Positions 43,431 through 53,098 of a DNA stretch of 64,000 nucleotides are shown piece by piece. Origin of the DNA: Terriglobia bacterium (GTDB taxonomy: Bacteria; Acidobacteriota; Terriglobia; UBA7540). The stretch spans positions 1 to 64,000 of the forward strand of contig JAIQGA010000002.1 of assembly GCA_020072925.1 (NCBI GenBank), in the 5' to 3' direction. Position 1 is the stretch's first letter; the number at the start of each line of letters is the position of its first letter. The translations under genes and the position numbers were made by a program. A model generated the notes under the pieces. The model worked only from the letters and a program-made list of their open reading frames with translations. It ran no database searches and was not told the origin of the DNA.

Positions 43431-46400
43431 ATGGAAGCGCGAAATCCTACACCTTTACTTGTTACGGTCTTCGCCACTCTGGCAGTCCTGTATCCTCTGA
43501 CGCGATCGGCTCGCACCACGGAGAAAGCCGCTCGCCCTCAAACGTCCTCACCGAGCAGGGTGCCAAGGCCCGAGTCGGAAACACACTCAAGGCAAGGATT
43601 CCCCGCTGCGAAGGATCTCGTCAGCGAGTTTCTCTTTAGTCAGGCTGGCAATCGAGCCGACTCCGGGGGCAATATTCCCGGCGAGGCTTATAGTATTGAC
43701 TTTCTCATTGCCACCGTACCTGACCCTATCAGTTCCCGTCTGCCCTATTTTTTCGACAGCTTCATAGATTCGATCGAGAGCGCTGTAGAGGCGGCAGGTT
43801 ACGCGCTTGACCGTTTTGCCCTTCCCTGGGTGCAGAAGGGCAGTGAAGGCGGTTCCACTCTCTCACCACAGCGAAGCCTGTATGAATCAACTCCCGGCCT
43901 GATCCTATTTCGCAATCCACGCGACCATAAGCTGCTGCTTGTTTTTCTCGTCGGAGAAACTCCTACCACGGGCATCCACAAACGAGCAATGTTTTCGGCG
44001 CTCGATCAGATGGCGCAGTTCTATCCCTGGGACCCCAGCCACGCCAGCCTGCCACCGGAATTTCCAAAAACCACAATTCGGAGCCCCGCTGACACCTTCA
44101 AGGTGATGGGGCCATCCTTCTCAGGGTCGGCGGTTTCATTGCGCTTTGTATTAGATAGTTGGATCGACTCGCGCAATAATCCCTCCAACCTGCGCTTCGA
44201 AATCATTTCAGGGACGGCGACAGCCATTGATGCCAGTCGGCTCTCCCAAGCTGGCCACGGCCGTACGACCTTTCACGCCACTGTGCCTCCCGATGATGAG
44301 ACACTTCAAGCCGTCGTCCGTTACATCCAATACCTCGGCTATCACCGAATCGCGATTCTGACCGAAGGGAATACCGCCTACGGGCAGAACCTAACAAGGA
44401 AGTTCGTCCGGGGAGGACCGGACGGCGGTCAAACCCAACCGGGCCGCAGGGATTCGCAACACGTCCCGGAGATTCTGAGTCTCCCGTTCCCGCTGCACAT
44501 CTCGCGGCTGCGGATGGCATCCGATACGGAGAGATTGCAGCAGGAACAGTCCCGGGCAGGATCGGGAGGCGCCGGGCCTCCCCCTGCCGCCATTGTGCCG
44601 GAAGATACCGGCGAGCCGCGAGAAGTCCTTCCCTCCTTCTCCAACCGGAGTGTCTCTTCCGCGGAGTTGATGCTTTCGAATCTCCTCTCCACGATTGCAC
44701 GCGAAGGGTACAACTACGTGGGGATTGTTGCGACGGATGTTCGCGACGCCACCTTCCTGGCGCGGGAAGTCCGAGATCATTGTCCCGCCACGGTCCTCTT
44801 CACGATCAATTCGGACTTGCTCTACGCGCAACGCGAAGTCAATGACATGACGCGGGGTATGATTATTATTACCCCCTATCCGTTATTCAATTTGGAACAG
44901 ACCTGGACGTATGCATACCGGGGGCGGGAGACCCGCCTGCAATTCTCCAGCCAAGCGGGGGAGGGCGTCTACAACGCGACTTTGGCACTGCTCCAGCAAT
45001 ATGGCCAGATGGTTGACTATGGGTATCCTTTGCCGGGCGCCGCAGTCGGCCAAGAGCCTGAAAGGGCCAAACCGGCACTTTGGGTCACCGCTGTCGGAAA
45101 CGGCGAGACTCTACCCGTCACCTTGTTAGGGTGGAATGATGGCGGCGGTTATACGTTTTCTCCAGCTTCAGGAAGCGAGGACGAGAAGCGCCAACTTACG
45201 GATGCCAGAACCTCTAACATAGGGCAGGGTATTTACACCGAGGATTCTGTTGTTGTTTTTGTTATTCTCAGCCTATTACTGTCCGTCTTTTCTCTCCTGA
45301 TGGTTAGCCAGTATCAAAGTCCTCAGAAGGGAAAACGAGGCAATGGGATTTCCGTTCTGCTGGGCGACCCGGCTTCGCCGTCTTATTCCTCCGAGTGCCG
45401 CCTGTTCCTGCTCTGTTGCAGTGCGAGCTTGCTGGCATTCTACATGATAGTCGCCGCGGCCTTTTGCCTGCCCATCATTGCTGGAAAGGAGTTGGGGCTG
45501 AGTGTTCAACCCACCATTACTCCTCAAATTGCGATCCTTCTCTCCATTGGGACGCTCCTGCTTTTGCTGGGGGCGACCCACGCGCTGACAGCGGCGTTTC
45601 GCGCCTCACCTTCCGAGCAACGGGGTTCCGCCCCTGAGGTCGTTCTGGTGGTACTGCTGGGCTGCGCATTTGTCTTCACGCTCGCGGCGGTTCTGGTAGG
45701 GTCCTGGCTCGCCGCCGTCAGGAAATATCCGGTCAACGGTCTCTTTGATTATCTCCGATCGTTTGACCTTGCGGGCGGTCTCTCACCGCTTTTGCCTCTC
45801 GGCTGCGTTGCCACGGCAGCCTTTCTCTGGGCACTGTGCGCTTTTCGTCGGCTGCGATTGATTGACATCCTGCGAGCGAACAGAACGCCCGAGGACGCCC
45901 CACGCTGGCTGGATTTCTTGCCGCTGGATACGCCCTCCTTTAGCGGGGTGTGGGAGCTTGAGGATAAAGTGAAGTACATGCTGGAAAGCTCCTCGGTAAT
46001 GGCTCTGAAGTGGTACACGTCGCTGCTTGCCGTGGCGCTGCTCGCGGGGCACTACTTCTTTGACACGCGGCTGGTCCGGGCGTTGGAACCTCGGCCCTTT
46101 TACTGGTTGTTCGAGGCAGCGTTCTTCATTGTCTATTGGGCGCTGCTCATGGATTTTCTTCGCCTCGTCCTGACCTGGCGGAATCTGCACCTGCTTTTGA
46201 AGCGTCTTTCCTGGCATCCCATGCGAGCGGCCTACCAGCGCTATCGGGAGCGCTTCCCCGGCCTTGCCAGGATGAATCTTACTCACCCTCCCTCGAGTTT
46301 TGCCGCATTGGAGTCCTCGGTATCCCAGGCGACATGTCTGCTTCGCACCGCCCGGACACTCCTTCAGGCGGCGGACACGGAAACTGGATTGCGTGAAATT

Positions 46401-47114
46401 TGCCAGCACTCGATCACGGAGGGGGCAAACCACGTGCTGGTCGCGCAGACACAACTTTCAGAAGCCTTCCGATTGCAGTGGTTGGGTGATTCCCAAGCAC
46501 ACCCGACCCCAGAGGCACAACCCACTCGGAAGAAACGCGCCATTCACACGACCGGAGACTGGCGCCAGGCCCTCGAGTCTTGCGGCCACGCACAACGCGC
46601 CCTTTCTCAATTCGTGTCGGCGTTGGGAAAGCCCATGGAAGGATATTGGGCCTTGAACCAGTCCACAATAGCCTCTCTGAATCTGACCCCTGGCGGGAAG
46701 GAATTCTTCGACCAAGCAGAGGAGTTTATCGCTGGCCGTGTCGTGAACCTTCTGGCAATCGTCTTCCCTTCGCTCAGGAATCTTGGATTTTTTGTGCTTG
46801 CCGGCCTCCTGCTGATGCTGTTGGCGGTCACTTCGTATCCGTTCCAGCCAAGGAACGAGTTTTTGTTCTTTAATTGGGTTGTCATTCTGGTTTTTGTGGG
46901 ATCGGTGGGCCTGATCTTCGTGCAGATGGACCGAGACACAATCCTGAGCCTTCTCAATGGCACCACTCCGGGTCAGGTCAACGTGAGCCGGGAGTTGGTC
47001 ATAAGGACTCTCCTTTATGTCGTAGTCCCGCTCCTTGCCCTGGTGGGGGCGCAGTTTCCGGAGAGTCTGCGGCGAGTCCTCTCGCTATTCACAGCGGCCC
47101 AAGGAAGTCCCTGA
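43431..47114 (+). CDS. Large polytopic membrane protein with receptor-like N-terminal domain
   Basis: A 1227-aa protein. A signal or anchor segment (LLVTVFATLAVLYPL) is followed by about 580 extracytoplasmic residues with a type-1 periplasmic-binding-like pattern: VVRYIQYLGYHRIAILTEGN, NYVGIVATDVRDATFLARE, MIIITPYPLFNLE. About ten membrane helices follow from residue 600 onward, with a roughly 230-residue soluble loop containing WHPMRAAYQRYRERFP. No kinase, cyclase or channel motif was recognised in the membrane half. It looks like a ligand sensor or transporter of unknown type. It is preceded by a 172-base gap without recognised features. The function is open. Confidence 0.7.
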   Translation: MEARNPTPLLVTVFATLAVLYPLTRSARTTEKAARPQTSSPSRVPRPESETHSRQGFPAAKDLVSEFLFSQAGNRADSGGNIPGEAYSIDFLIATVPDPISSRLPYFFDSFIDSIESAVEAAGYALDRFALPWVQKGSEGGSTLSPQRSLYESTPGLILFRNPRDHKLLLVFLVGETPTTGIHKRAMFSALDQMAQFYPWDPSHASLPPEFPKTTIRSPADTFKVMGPSFSGSAVSLRFVLDSWIDSRNNPSNLRFEIISGTATAIDASRLSQAGHGRTTFHATVPPDDETLQAVVRYIQYLGYHRIAILTEGNTAYGQNLTRKFVRGGPDGGQTQPGRRDSQHVPEILSLPFPLHISRLRMASDTERLQQEQSRAGSGGAGPPPAAIVPEDTGEPREVLPSFSNRSVSSAELMLSNLLSTIAREGYNYVGIVATDVRDATFLAREVRDHCPATVLFTINSDLLYAQREVNDMTRGMIIITPYPLFNLEQTWTYAYRGRETRLQFSSQAGEGVYNATLALLQQYGQMVDYGYPLPGAAVGQEPERAKPALWVTAVGNGETLPVTLLGWNDGGGYTFSPASGSEDEKRQLTDARTSNIGQGIYTEDSVVVFVILSLLLSVFSLLMVSQYQSPQKGKRGNGISVLLGDPASPSYSSECRLFLLCCSASLLAFYMIVAAAFCLPIIAGKELGLSVQPTITPQIAILLSIGTLLLLLGATHALTAAFRASPSEQRGSAPEVVLVVLLGCAFVFTLAAVLVGSWLAAVRKYPVNGLFDYLRSFDLAGGLSPLLPLGCVATAAFLWALCAFRRLRLIDILRANRTPEDAPRWLDFLPLDTPSFSGVWELEDKVKYMLESSSVMALKWYTSLLAVALLAGHYFFDTRLVRALEPRPFYWLFEAAFFIVYWALLMDFLRLVLTWRNLHLLLKRLSWHPMRAAYQRYRERFPGLARMNLTHPPSSFAALESSVSQATCLLRTARTLLQAADTETGLREICQHSITEGANHVLVAQTQLSEAFRLQWLGDSQAHPTPEAQPTRKKRAIHTTGDWRQALESCGHAQRALSQFVSALGKPMEGYWALNQSTIASLNLTPGGKEFFDQAEEFIAGRVVNLLAIVFPSLRNLGFFVLAGLLLMLLAVTSYPFQPRNEFLFFNWVVILVFVGSVGLIFVQMDRDTILSLLNGTTPGQVNVSRELVIRTLLYVVVPLLALVGAQFPESLRRVLSLFTAAQGSP

Positions 47115-47262
47115 AAAGCCTCACGGATCCGCGGCCAAGGAAGAAGTGGGCCCCCTCAAGATTAACGGCGAGGGCATCACCCAGCTCCTGCACCCGAATC
47201 CGGCCAGTCGTGCGCCGTTGTCCTAAGCGCAATGACGGCGACAATACGGTGTGCGCTCCCGC

Positions 47263-48633
47263 TTACCTGGCAAGACTCAGCGCCCCGTTCCAGGTTTCAT
47301 ATCGTCGGCCACCTCGTTCGTCATCCCTGTAGAACGCGAGATAGGTCAGGAGCTGGTACGGAACAAATTCCTCCTCCGAAGGATGACGCTTGGCCAACTC
47401 GTGAAAAGGCCGCCAAGTTCCCGAGTTAATATACACCTGTTCGCAGGCTCCATCAGTCCCGGCGGAAACCTCCAGAGGAACCAACATGTACTGGTGAGTG
47501 TGGCCATACACAATGGCTTGTGCGGACCGATCAAGAAAAGCTTTCTCATGGAGCGCATCGGTATAGTCGGGACGGTCGGAGGAGTGGAGCAGGCCCGCGA
47601 ACTTAAGAACAAATTTGCTGAGCGCGTCAAACGATATTTTGCGGGTCAAGTCCTGAGCCCACTTCACCAGGTCGATCTTGGGATGTTCTATCACAAATGG
47701 CGTATTGAAGAATTCGGAGGCAATATCATTCCAGGCATCCTTGACGCTTTTCCCCAGGGCGGGGTCGGTGCCGGTCACGCGCAGGAGGCCATCGATCCAG
47801 ACCGGGATATTCGAAAGCGGGCGGATATTGTCAATTTCCCGCAAGCCCTTTACGAACTCAGGTGATAACCTGGTTCCCAACTGTTGCTGGACCTCAGCGG
47901 AAAATGTATCAACCAAATCCACTACCACGGCGTCGCCGAGCGAGGACTTGTCCCGGTCGCCATCAAAGTTCGAAGGATCGTAAATGTCTCCGTGGCGCGC
48001 GAAGACTTGATGCTCGAGATAGGCTTGGCGCAAAACCGCAAAGGCCTCGGATTGGGGGAACTCATTCGGGTCGTGGGGGAAAGGCATATTCGGGAGGTTG
48101 TCCAAGCCGATCGCCTGCACTATGGCGCTCCGGACCTTGTCGTACGCGCTGCCACGGAGGTGGTAGAACCAGTCGTGGTTTCCGACCATGTAGTACATAT
48201 GGACATCGACGGGAACGCGGCCCGCGGCGTCGGGCCTCCAATCAACATCCGCAACTTTGCCGTCTGGCCTTGCTGGCGGAAGTGTAATCGTCTTGCCATT
48301 CTTGAGGTTTTTGAGCACCGCAAGGGATTCGCGGTTTCTCTCGAGGATTCCATTGGTGATCGCGGTCACTCGGTCCGTGAAGGCTTGGCTTTGGGAATCA
48401 TCCCACGGCCTCACCTTTCCTTCGAGCCACTGGGTGGACCGGATCACATCCAGGATATCTCCCAAAAGCAGGAGGTGCAGTTCCTTGATCGGCCGATAAT
48501 GGCCATCCGCACGCCAGGACGCGTCATAAGCCAGGTCCCGCAGCCTTTGGGTGAAAATCCGGAACGCCTTGGCGTCGATGGTTTCGCCGGACGTTCCATC
48601 CGTTAAGTGCGTGTCACTAATAATGACCAGCAT
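47263..48633 (-). CDS. Calcineurin-like metallophosphoesterase, island copy 2
   Basis: A 456-aa protein starting directly with the first metal motif: MLVIISDTHLTDG. Then LLLLGDILDVI, YYMVGNHDWFYH, an insertion of about 150 residues with FARHGDIYDPSNFDG, and the last motif VYGHTHQYM. The phosphoesterase core is complete; the long insertion may define the substrate, which is unknown. GGAGGT before the ATG at 48633 fixes the start. It lies 80 bases downstream of the GMC-hydrolase fusion gene on the same strand. Confidence 0.88.
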   Translation of the reverse strand: MLVIISDTHLTDGTSGETIDAKAFRIFTQRLRDLAYDASWRADGHYRPIKELHLLLLGDILDVIRSTQWLEGKVRPWDDSQSQAFTDRVTAITNGILERNRESLAVLKNLKNGKTITLPPARPDGKVADVDWRPDAAGRVPVDVHMYYMVGNHDWFYHLRGSAYDKVRSAIVQAIGLDNLPNMPFPHDPNEFPQSEAFAVLRQAYLEHQVFARHGDIYDPSNFDGDRDKSSLGDAVVVDLVDTFSAEVQQQLGTRLSPEFVKGLREIDNIRPLSNIPVWIDGLLRVTGTDPALGKSVKDAWNDIASEFFNTPFVIEHPKIDLVKWAQDLTRKISFDALSKFVLKFAGLLHSSDRPDYTDALHEKAFLDRSAQAIVYGHTHQYMLVPLEVSAGTDGACEQVYINSGTWRPFHELAKRHPSEEEFVPYQLLTYLAFYRDDERGGRRYETWNGALSLAR

Positions 48634-48713
48634 TAAGGACCTCCAGTTTGATCGACAACCTTCGTTGCTTCCAACAACAAGCATCACCTATGCCCGGGGC
48701 CGCTTCTGCTTCG

Positions 48714-51700
48714 TCACTCTTTGGCGGAGCTCTCCAGATGCTCCAGGATGTGAGGGTAAACATCTTTCGACGCATCCTTGCCGTAGATGCAGTCGATATG
48801 ACCGTAACCCGGGATAACGTGGCGCGTGTAAAGGCCTTTGCCATTCTTCTGCCCGAGCAAATCGTAGGTGATCGCAGTGCTCTCCGGCAGGAAGCACTCG
48901 TTGAGTTCGCCATGAATGAAGGTAATGGGGATCGCGAGGCGGTCAAGATGGGGAAGATATTCTTCGCTGCCGTCAGCCGCCACCACATGGCCCTTGCGGG
49001 TCATGAGGGCGAGGCCTTCAAAGGCGCGAATGTTGGCAATGCCGAACATTTCGTGCAGCGCGTCATGCGTCGCTGGGTTGAGCTGTTCGTGCCGGTAAAG
49101 AGGCGCATACATGAAGGTAATGCGCCTGCAAACAGGGCTATTGCAGAACTCGCCGACGGGATACAGTTCGAGCGCTCGATCGTACAGCCGGTTGCCCCAG
49201 TCTGCATGGGAGTCAACATACGCATTCAAAGACTCAATACCCAGCAACCCCATGAACTCCGGCAAGTGCAGACCGGTGCGGATCTTATTCAGGGTCGGCG
49301 GCACGATGTGGGTGGCGATTTGTGAGCACACCGCGGCGCGAACTCCTTCAAGCCCCGCCATCATGGCCATGGAGAATGTTGTGGACCCGTAACAATGGGC
49401 GATGATTTGCACACTCGGCGCGCGGGTGACCTCGCGGACCTTACTAACGGCAGCAGGATAATCCTTCGTCGCAATGTCATCCGACGTGAACTGACTTCGG
49501 GAAGATGGAAGCTCGATACTCGCGCGGTAATCCAGGAGCCAGCAGTCATATCCGTGGACAAACAGGTATTCGAGCAGGTTCGTCTCGACCGTATCGATCG
49601 AAAAGATGGAGCTAGAGACGCCGAGGCCATGCGAGAGAATGATGGGGCCCTTGGCTCCACCCTGATACCGCGTGAGACGCAATTGAACCCCATCACTCGT
49701 TTTGAAGAAATAAACCTCAGGCGCGGTGACTCGCAGCGCTCGCTTCTGGCGAGGCGGCGCGCCGGGATTGAAGACGTTCTCGCGCGCGAAGACGCCTCCG
49801 TAGGTTTCGAGAAGCGTCCCGGCAAAAAAGCGGCCGAATCGAACCTGCGCAGCGAGCCGCGCCGCAAGGTTCGGGGCGTTCTTTACCTGCATCGTCGTCA
49901 ACTGTCGCGCAAAGTCCTGGGGCACGATGATCAGAATTCCCTTGCCAAGCACCGGAGCTTGGGCGTCCGAGCCATCATATAGGGTGATGTAGAGTGTCGT
50001 CGTATCATGCCAAACATCCGAGAGGACGCCTTCGCGGATGACTTTGAAGCCTTCGAAATACCAAACCCGCCCCTCCTCACTGGTGAGTTGCATGCTGTAG
50101 CGCATGTTTCGCGTATTGGCTTCGTTTGGGTTGACCACAAACAGGTTGAATAAACCTCCGACAATAGTGAGGGGGCGAGGAGAAAGCACGGGAGCAACAG
50201 CCGTACCCACCATGCGGGCCGAATGTGCGGGATTGTCGATCATGTCCGCGAGATCTTCCGACCCGATGGTGAGTGTGAATTGAAACGGTGAATTATCCCG
50301 CTTCCCTTGGTCGTAGCCACGCTGATAGTCGTCGGTGACTTTCTTTGAGAAATAGCCCCTCATCGTCTCCGTAAACTCGATGCCTACCTTCGGAACCGCG
50401 GGCAGCGCCGCGGGCTTGGAGGGCAATGTGTAGTCAATTTGCCACTTGTGGTCTTTCGCAATCAGCGCGGCGCAGCGTTCTGCCAGTGCGGAAATGGTGA
50501 GCAGGGGGTTTACGCCGAGCGGACGAGGGATGATCGCTCCATCACACACATAAAAGTTCTCGTAAACACTGTTGCCTTGGATTGACGAGAACACCTGGCC
50601 CTTGTGGTTCACAACGCCGCCTGTGGCATCTTCTGCCATCACGCATCCCCCCAGAGGGTGAACGGTGACGAGACTACGGTGAAACAACTTGGACCAAGTC
50701 GGATTCTCTACGAACGTCCCGCCCAGAGCCTGTGCGGCGCCTTGCAAGCGTTCATTGACCTTCCTGAAAATTGGCTGGTCACCAACGCCGGGCCAATGAA
50801 TGCGCAGGCGGTCGTTCTCGAGCACCATGCGGCCGGCGCCATTGTCGTGGGTCATGACCAGATACGTCTGCGTGTTGTGGACTGCGCCACGATAAGGACC
50901 TTCCCACCAACTCGCCAGCTTGCGCTTCTCCTCGCGCAAGGTCTCCACCAAGCCGGGCTTGACCTCGCGGCCCACCAGGCCGGCCGCGACCGCAAACGCG
51001 CCAGGAAGCAATCCCGCGATGGGTCCGGGTGGCGAGCCTTCTTCCATCACCATGCCCTCGTCAAGAGCCGGCTGCTCGCGCATATCAATGATTCCCGTGA
51101 TGCAGGGGCCGACGGCTGGTAACTCGCCTTTGCGATGGTGTCCCCAGCCGACACCGTTAATCTCACGATCCGTGTTGTAGGCGAAGCCCAGTACGTCACC
51201 GTTTCCGGTAAAGTGCTCCCCCACCTGGTCGGACAAGGGAAGGCCGCGGGCCTTCGAGCGCAGCAGAATCTCCGTGGAGCCAAGTGTTCCGGCGCCCAGG
51301 ATGACCAGGTCGGCGCTGATGGTCAAATCAGGCGCCTTGAATTTCTCCCGGCCCACGCCCAAAACCTCGCAATGGACAAGCCAGCGCGTTCCACGGCGCT
51401 CGACCCACCGAACATCGACTTCCGTGAAGATCTCCGCGCCATGATTTCTCGCGTCCGGCAGATAGTTCATGATCAGTGTGTTTTTCGCGTGGTAATTGCA
51501 CCCGGTAACGCAATCCCCGCAACACTCGCAGGGGTGCTGTTCCACCCCCACGTGATTTGGGCCGTCCACGGAGAAATTGACATTAATCGGTGTGCGATCG
51601 AACTTCGCACCCAGGTGCTTTGCCGATGCCGCGTGAGCCGCAAGCTTCGGAAGAGCTGGAAAACCTTCGGTGGGATAGGGCACGGGTTTGAGCATATCCT

Positions 51701-52121
51701 CGGCACGCCGGTAACCTTCTTCCAACAAGCCTCCCAAGTCGGCTTTCAATTCTCTTGGCCAGTGGGGATCGTCAAATACTCGTGGCTCGGCGCGCAAAGA
51801 GACGTTGGCATTCACCAGGGAAGTTCCACCCAGTCCGCAGCCTTTGAAGACGTTAATGTCCTGATTGACATGGAACTCGTAGAGACCGGTCCTCGAACCA
51901 AGGTGCTGGTCCGGAAGATCGGCTTGCATCTCTTCAAGGGCGCGGACTTCCGTGTCGGGGTACTCTCCGGGCTGAAATTCCCTGCCACGCTCGAGCACGC
52001 ACACTGCTTGTCCGGCGCGCGCCAAACGCGAGGCCGCGATCGCCGCTCCGTATCCTGATCCCACAATGACCACGGTGTAATCATCTTTGACCAGTTCAAT
52101 AGGGAGAGTGATCCGCCCCAT
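48714..52121 (-). CDS. GMC oxidoreductase fused to an alpha/beta hydrolase
   Basis: An 1135-aa, three-part protein. Part 1 (about 1-575) is a cholesterol oxidase-like GMC flavoenzyme: VVIVGSGYGAAIAASRLA, CECCGDCVTGCNYHAKNT, VTVHPLGGC. Part 2 (about 590-790) is the domain shared with the protein at 40397-41890. Part 3 (about 800-1135) is an alpha/beta hydrolase: ILSHGLGVSSS oxyanion region, nucleophile elbow AHCYGS with Cys910 in place of Ser, and the catalytic His in GYGHID. The Cys nucleophile recalls dienelactone hydrolases. Oxidation of a hydroxylated lipid or sterol followed by C-C or ester hydrolysis is plausible but inferred. There is no signal peptide. Confidence 0.9.
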   Translation of the reverse strand: MGRITLPIELVKDDYTVVIVGSGYGAAIAASRLARAGQAVCVLERGREFQPGEYPDTEVRALEEMQADLPDQHLGSRTGLYEFHVNQDINVFKGCGLGGTSLVNANVSLRAEPRVFDDPHWPRELKADLGGLLEEGYRRAEDMLKPVPYPTEGFPALPKLAAHAASAKHLGAKFDRTPINVNFSVDGPNHVGVEQHPCECCGDCVTGCNYHAKNTLIMNYLPDARNHGAEIFTEVDVRWVERRGTRWLVHCEVLGVGREKFKAPDLTISADLVILGAGTLGSTEILLRSKARGLPLSDQVGEHFTGNGDVLGFAYNTDREINGVGWGHHRKGELPAVGPCITGIIDMREQPALDEGMVMEEGSPPGPIAGLLPGAFAVAAGLVGREVKPGLVETLREEKRKLASWWEGPYRGAVHNTQTYLVMTHDNGAGRMVLENDRLRIHWPGVGDQPIFRKVNERLQGAAQALGGTFVENPTWSKLFHRSLVTVHPLGGCVMAEDATGGVVNHKGQVFSSIQGNSVYENFYVCDGAIIPRPLGVNPLLTISALAERCAALIAKDHKWQIDYTLPSKPAALPAVPKVGIEFTETMRGYFSKKVTDDYQRGYDQGKRDNSPFQFTLTIGSEDLADMIDNPAHSARMVGTAVAPVLSPRPLTIVGGLFNLFVVNPNEANTRNMRYSMQLTSEEGRVWYFEGFKVIREGVLSDVWHDTTTLYITLYDGSDAQAPVLGKGILIIVPQDFARQLTTMQVKNAPNLAARLAAQVRFGRFFAGTLLETYGGVFARENVFNPGAPPRQKRALRVTAPEVYFFKTSDGVQLRLTRYQGGAKGPIILSHGLGVSSSIFSIDTVETNLLEYLFVHGYDCWLLDYRASIELPSSRSQFTSDDIATKDYPAAVSKVREVTRAPSVQIIAHCYGSTTFSMAMMAGLEGVRAAVCSQIATHIVPPTLNKIRTGLHLPEFMGLLGIESLNAYVDSHADWGNRLYDRALELYPVGEFCNSPVCRRITFMYAPLYRHEQLNPATHDALHEMFGIANIRAFEGLALMTRKGHVVAADGSEEYLPHLDRLAIPITFIHGELNECFLPESTAITYDLLGQKNGKGLYTRHVIPGYGHIDCIYGKDASKDVYPHILEHLESSAKE

Positions 52122-52209
52122 GATCCCTCCTCTCAGACAGCGAGCTTCGGCAGATAGAATTGGGAAAGTTCTTTCGCCCTTTATGCTTGGTGAGTACTAG
52201 ACAACCAAT

Positions 52210-53013
52210 CTAACCCGTCTGCACTTGGACTGGCTCCGGGATCTGCCCCTGGCCGCGCTGGAACGCATCCGTGAAGTCCGCCAAGCCATGGGTGCCGCCA
52301 TTGACCAACTTACGCGCAGTCGCCAAATCGTTTCGGGCCAAGGCGAGACGAATGCGGTCTTCCTTGTCCTTGAGAAATGCAGCCAGGAGTTGGGCGGCGA
52401 CCTCCGGATCGCCAGCGAGATCCGGGTTGTCAACGAGCTGAGTTCCCCGGCTGAGCACGTTTGAAAAATGCGTGTAGTTGGCCCGACCGGTCAATTGGAC
52501 GAAGCCACGCCCCTTGAAAAGCTCTCCATCAGGCGGCCCCAGGTTGCCGAGGTCAGCGCGGTTATCATAAAGCGCAAACGGGGGGCCGCCGGGCGGCGTG
52601 TTGTATGACGACTGAAACTCCTCAATGGGCAGGAAAGACGCCGTCTCCGCGCGGATGGTCGCGAGCGCCATCAGCACCATGGTCTTGTCAGCGAGTTGGA
52701 CATCAAGGAGCGACTTGAGCACATACGGAAGGTGGAATTGAATGTTCACTCGCGCCGTTCCGGGGAACATGGGCGAAACGCTATCCACCGTGACATTTGA
52801 AGTCACGGAAGGCATGTTCAGCGCCGCAACTGTATTCGGCCCCACAACGCCGTCAGGTTCCAGTCCAATGCTTTGTTGGAATCCCCGAACCGCCGCCTCG
52901 GTGGGCGGCCCAAAGCTTCCATTAATTTCGCCCGGGTCAAAGCCGCGTTGCAGCAACTGCTGCTGCAACGCTACAACCTGCGAGCCAGTAGAACCCAACT
53001 TTATTGCCGCCAC
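52210..53013 (-). CDS. Peptidoglycan-binding/GH19 chitinase-lysozyme-like protein
   Basis: A 267-aa protein. An N-terminal PG_binding_1 domain (LGSTGSQVVALQQQLLQRGF, FGPPTEAAVRGFQQ, DGVVGPNTVAALN) is joined to a GH19-like domain with the putative acid in IRAETASFLPIEEF and the family hallmark FKGRGFVQLTGRANY. Such proteins cleave chitin or peptidoglycan. No signal peptide is present, so secretion would need another route, or it acts inside as an endolysin-like enzyme. No phage genes are nearby. Confidence 0.83.
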   Translation of the reverse strand: MAAIKLGSTGSQVVALQQQLLQRGFDPGEINGSFGPPTEAAVRGFQQSIGLEPDGVVGPNTVAALNMPSVTSNVTVDSVSPMFPGTARVNIQFHLPYVLKSLLDVQLADKTMVLMALATIRAETASFLPIEEFQSSYNTPPGGPPFALYDNRADLGNLGPPDGELFKGRGFVQLTGRANYTHFSNVLSRGTQLVDNPDLAGDPEVAAQLLAAFLKDKEDRIRLALARNDLATARKLVNGGTHGLADFTDAFQRGQGQIPEPVQVQTG

Positions 53014-53098
53014 GATTCATCCCCCTGTGCTTCGTTGCAGAGAATCAGCGGGCATTCTAATTGAAGAGGCGTCTCCGGAACAGCTTGAACCTCCGTCA

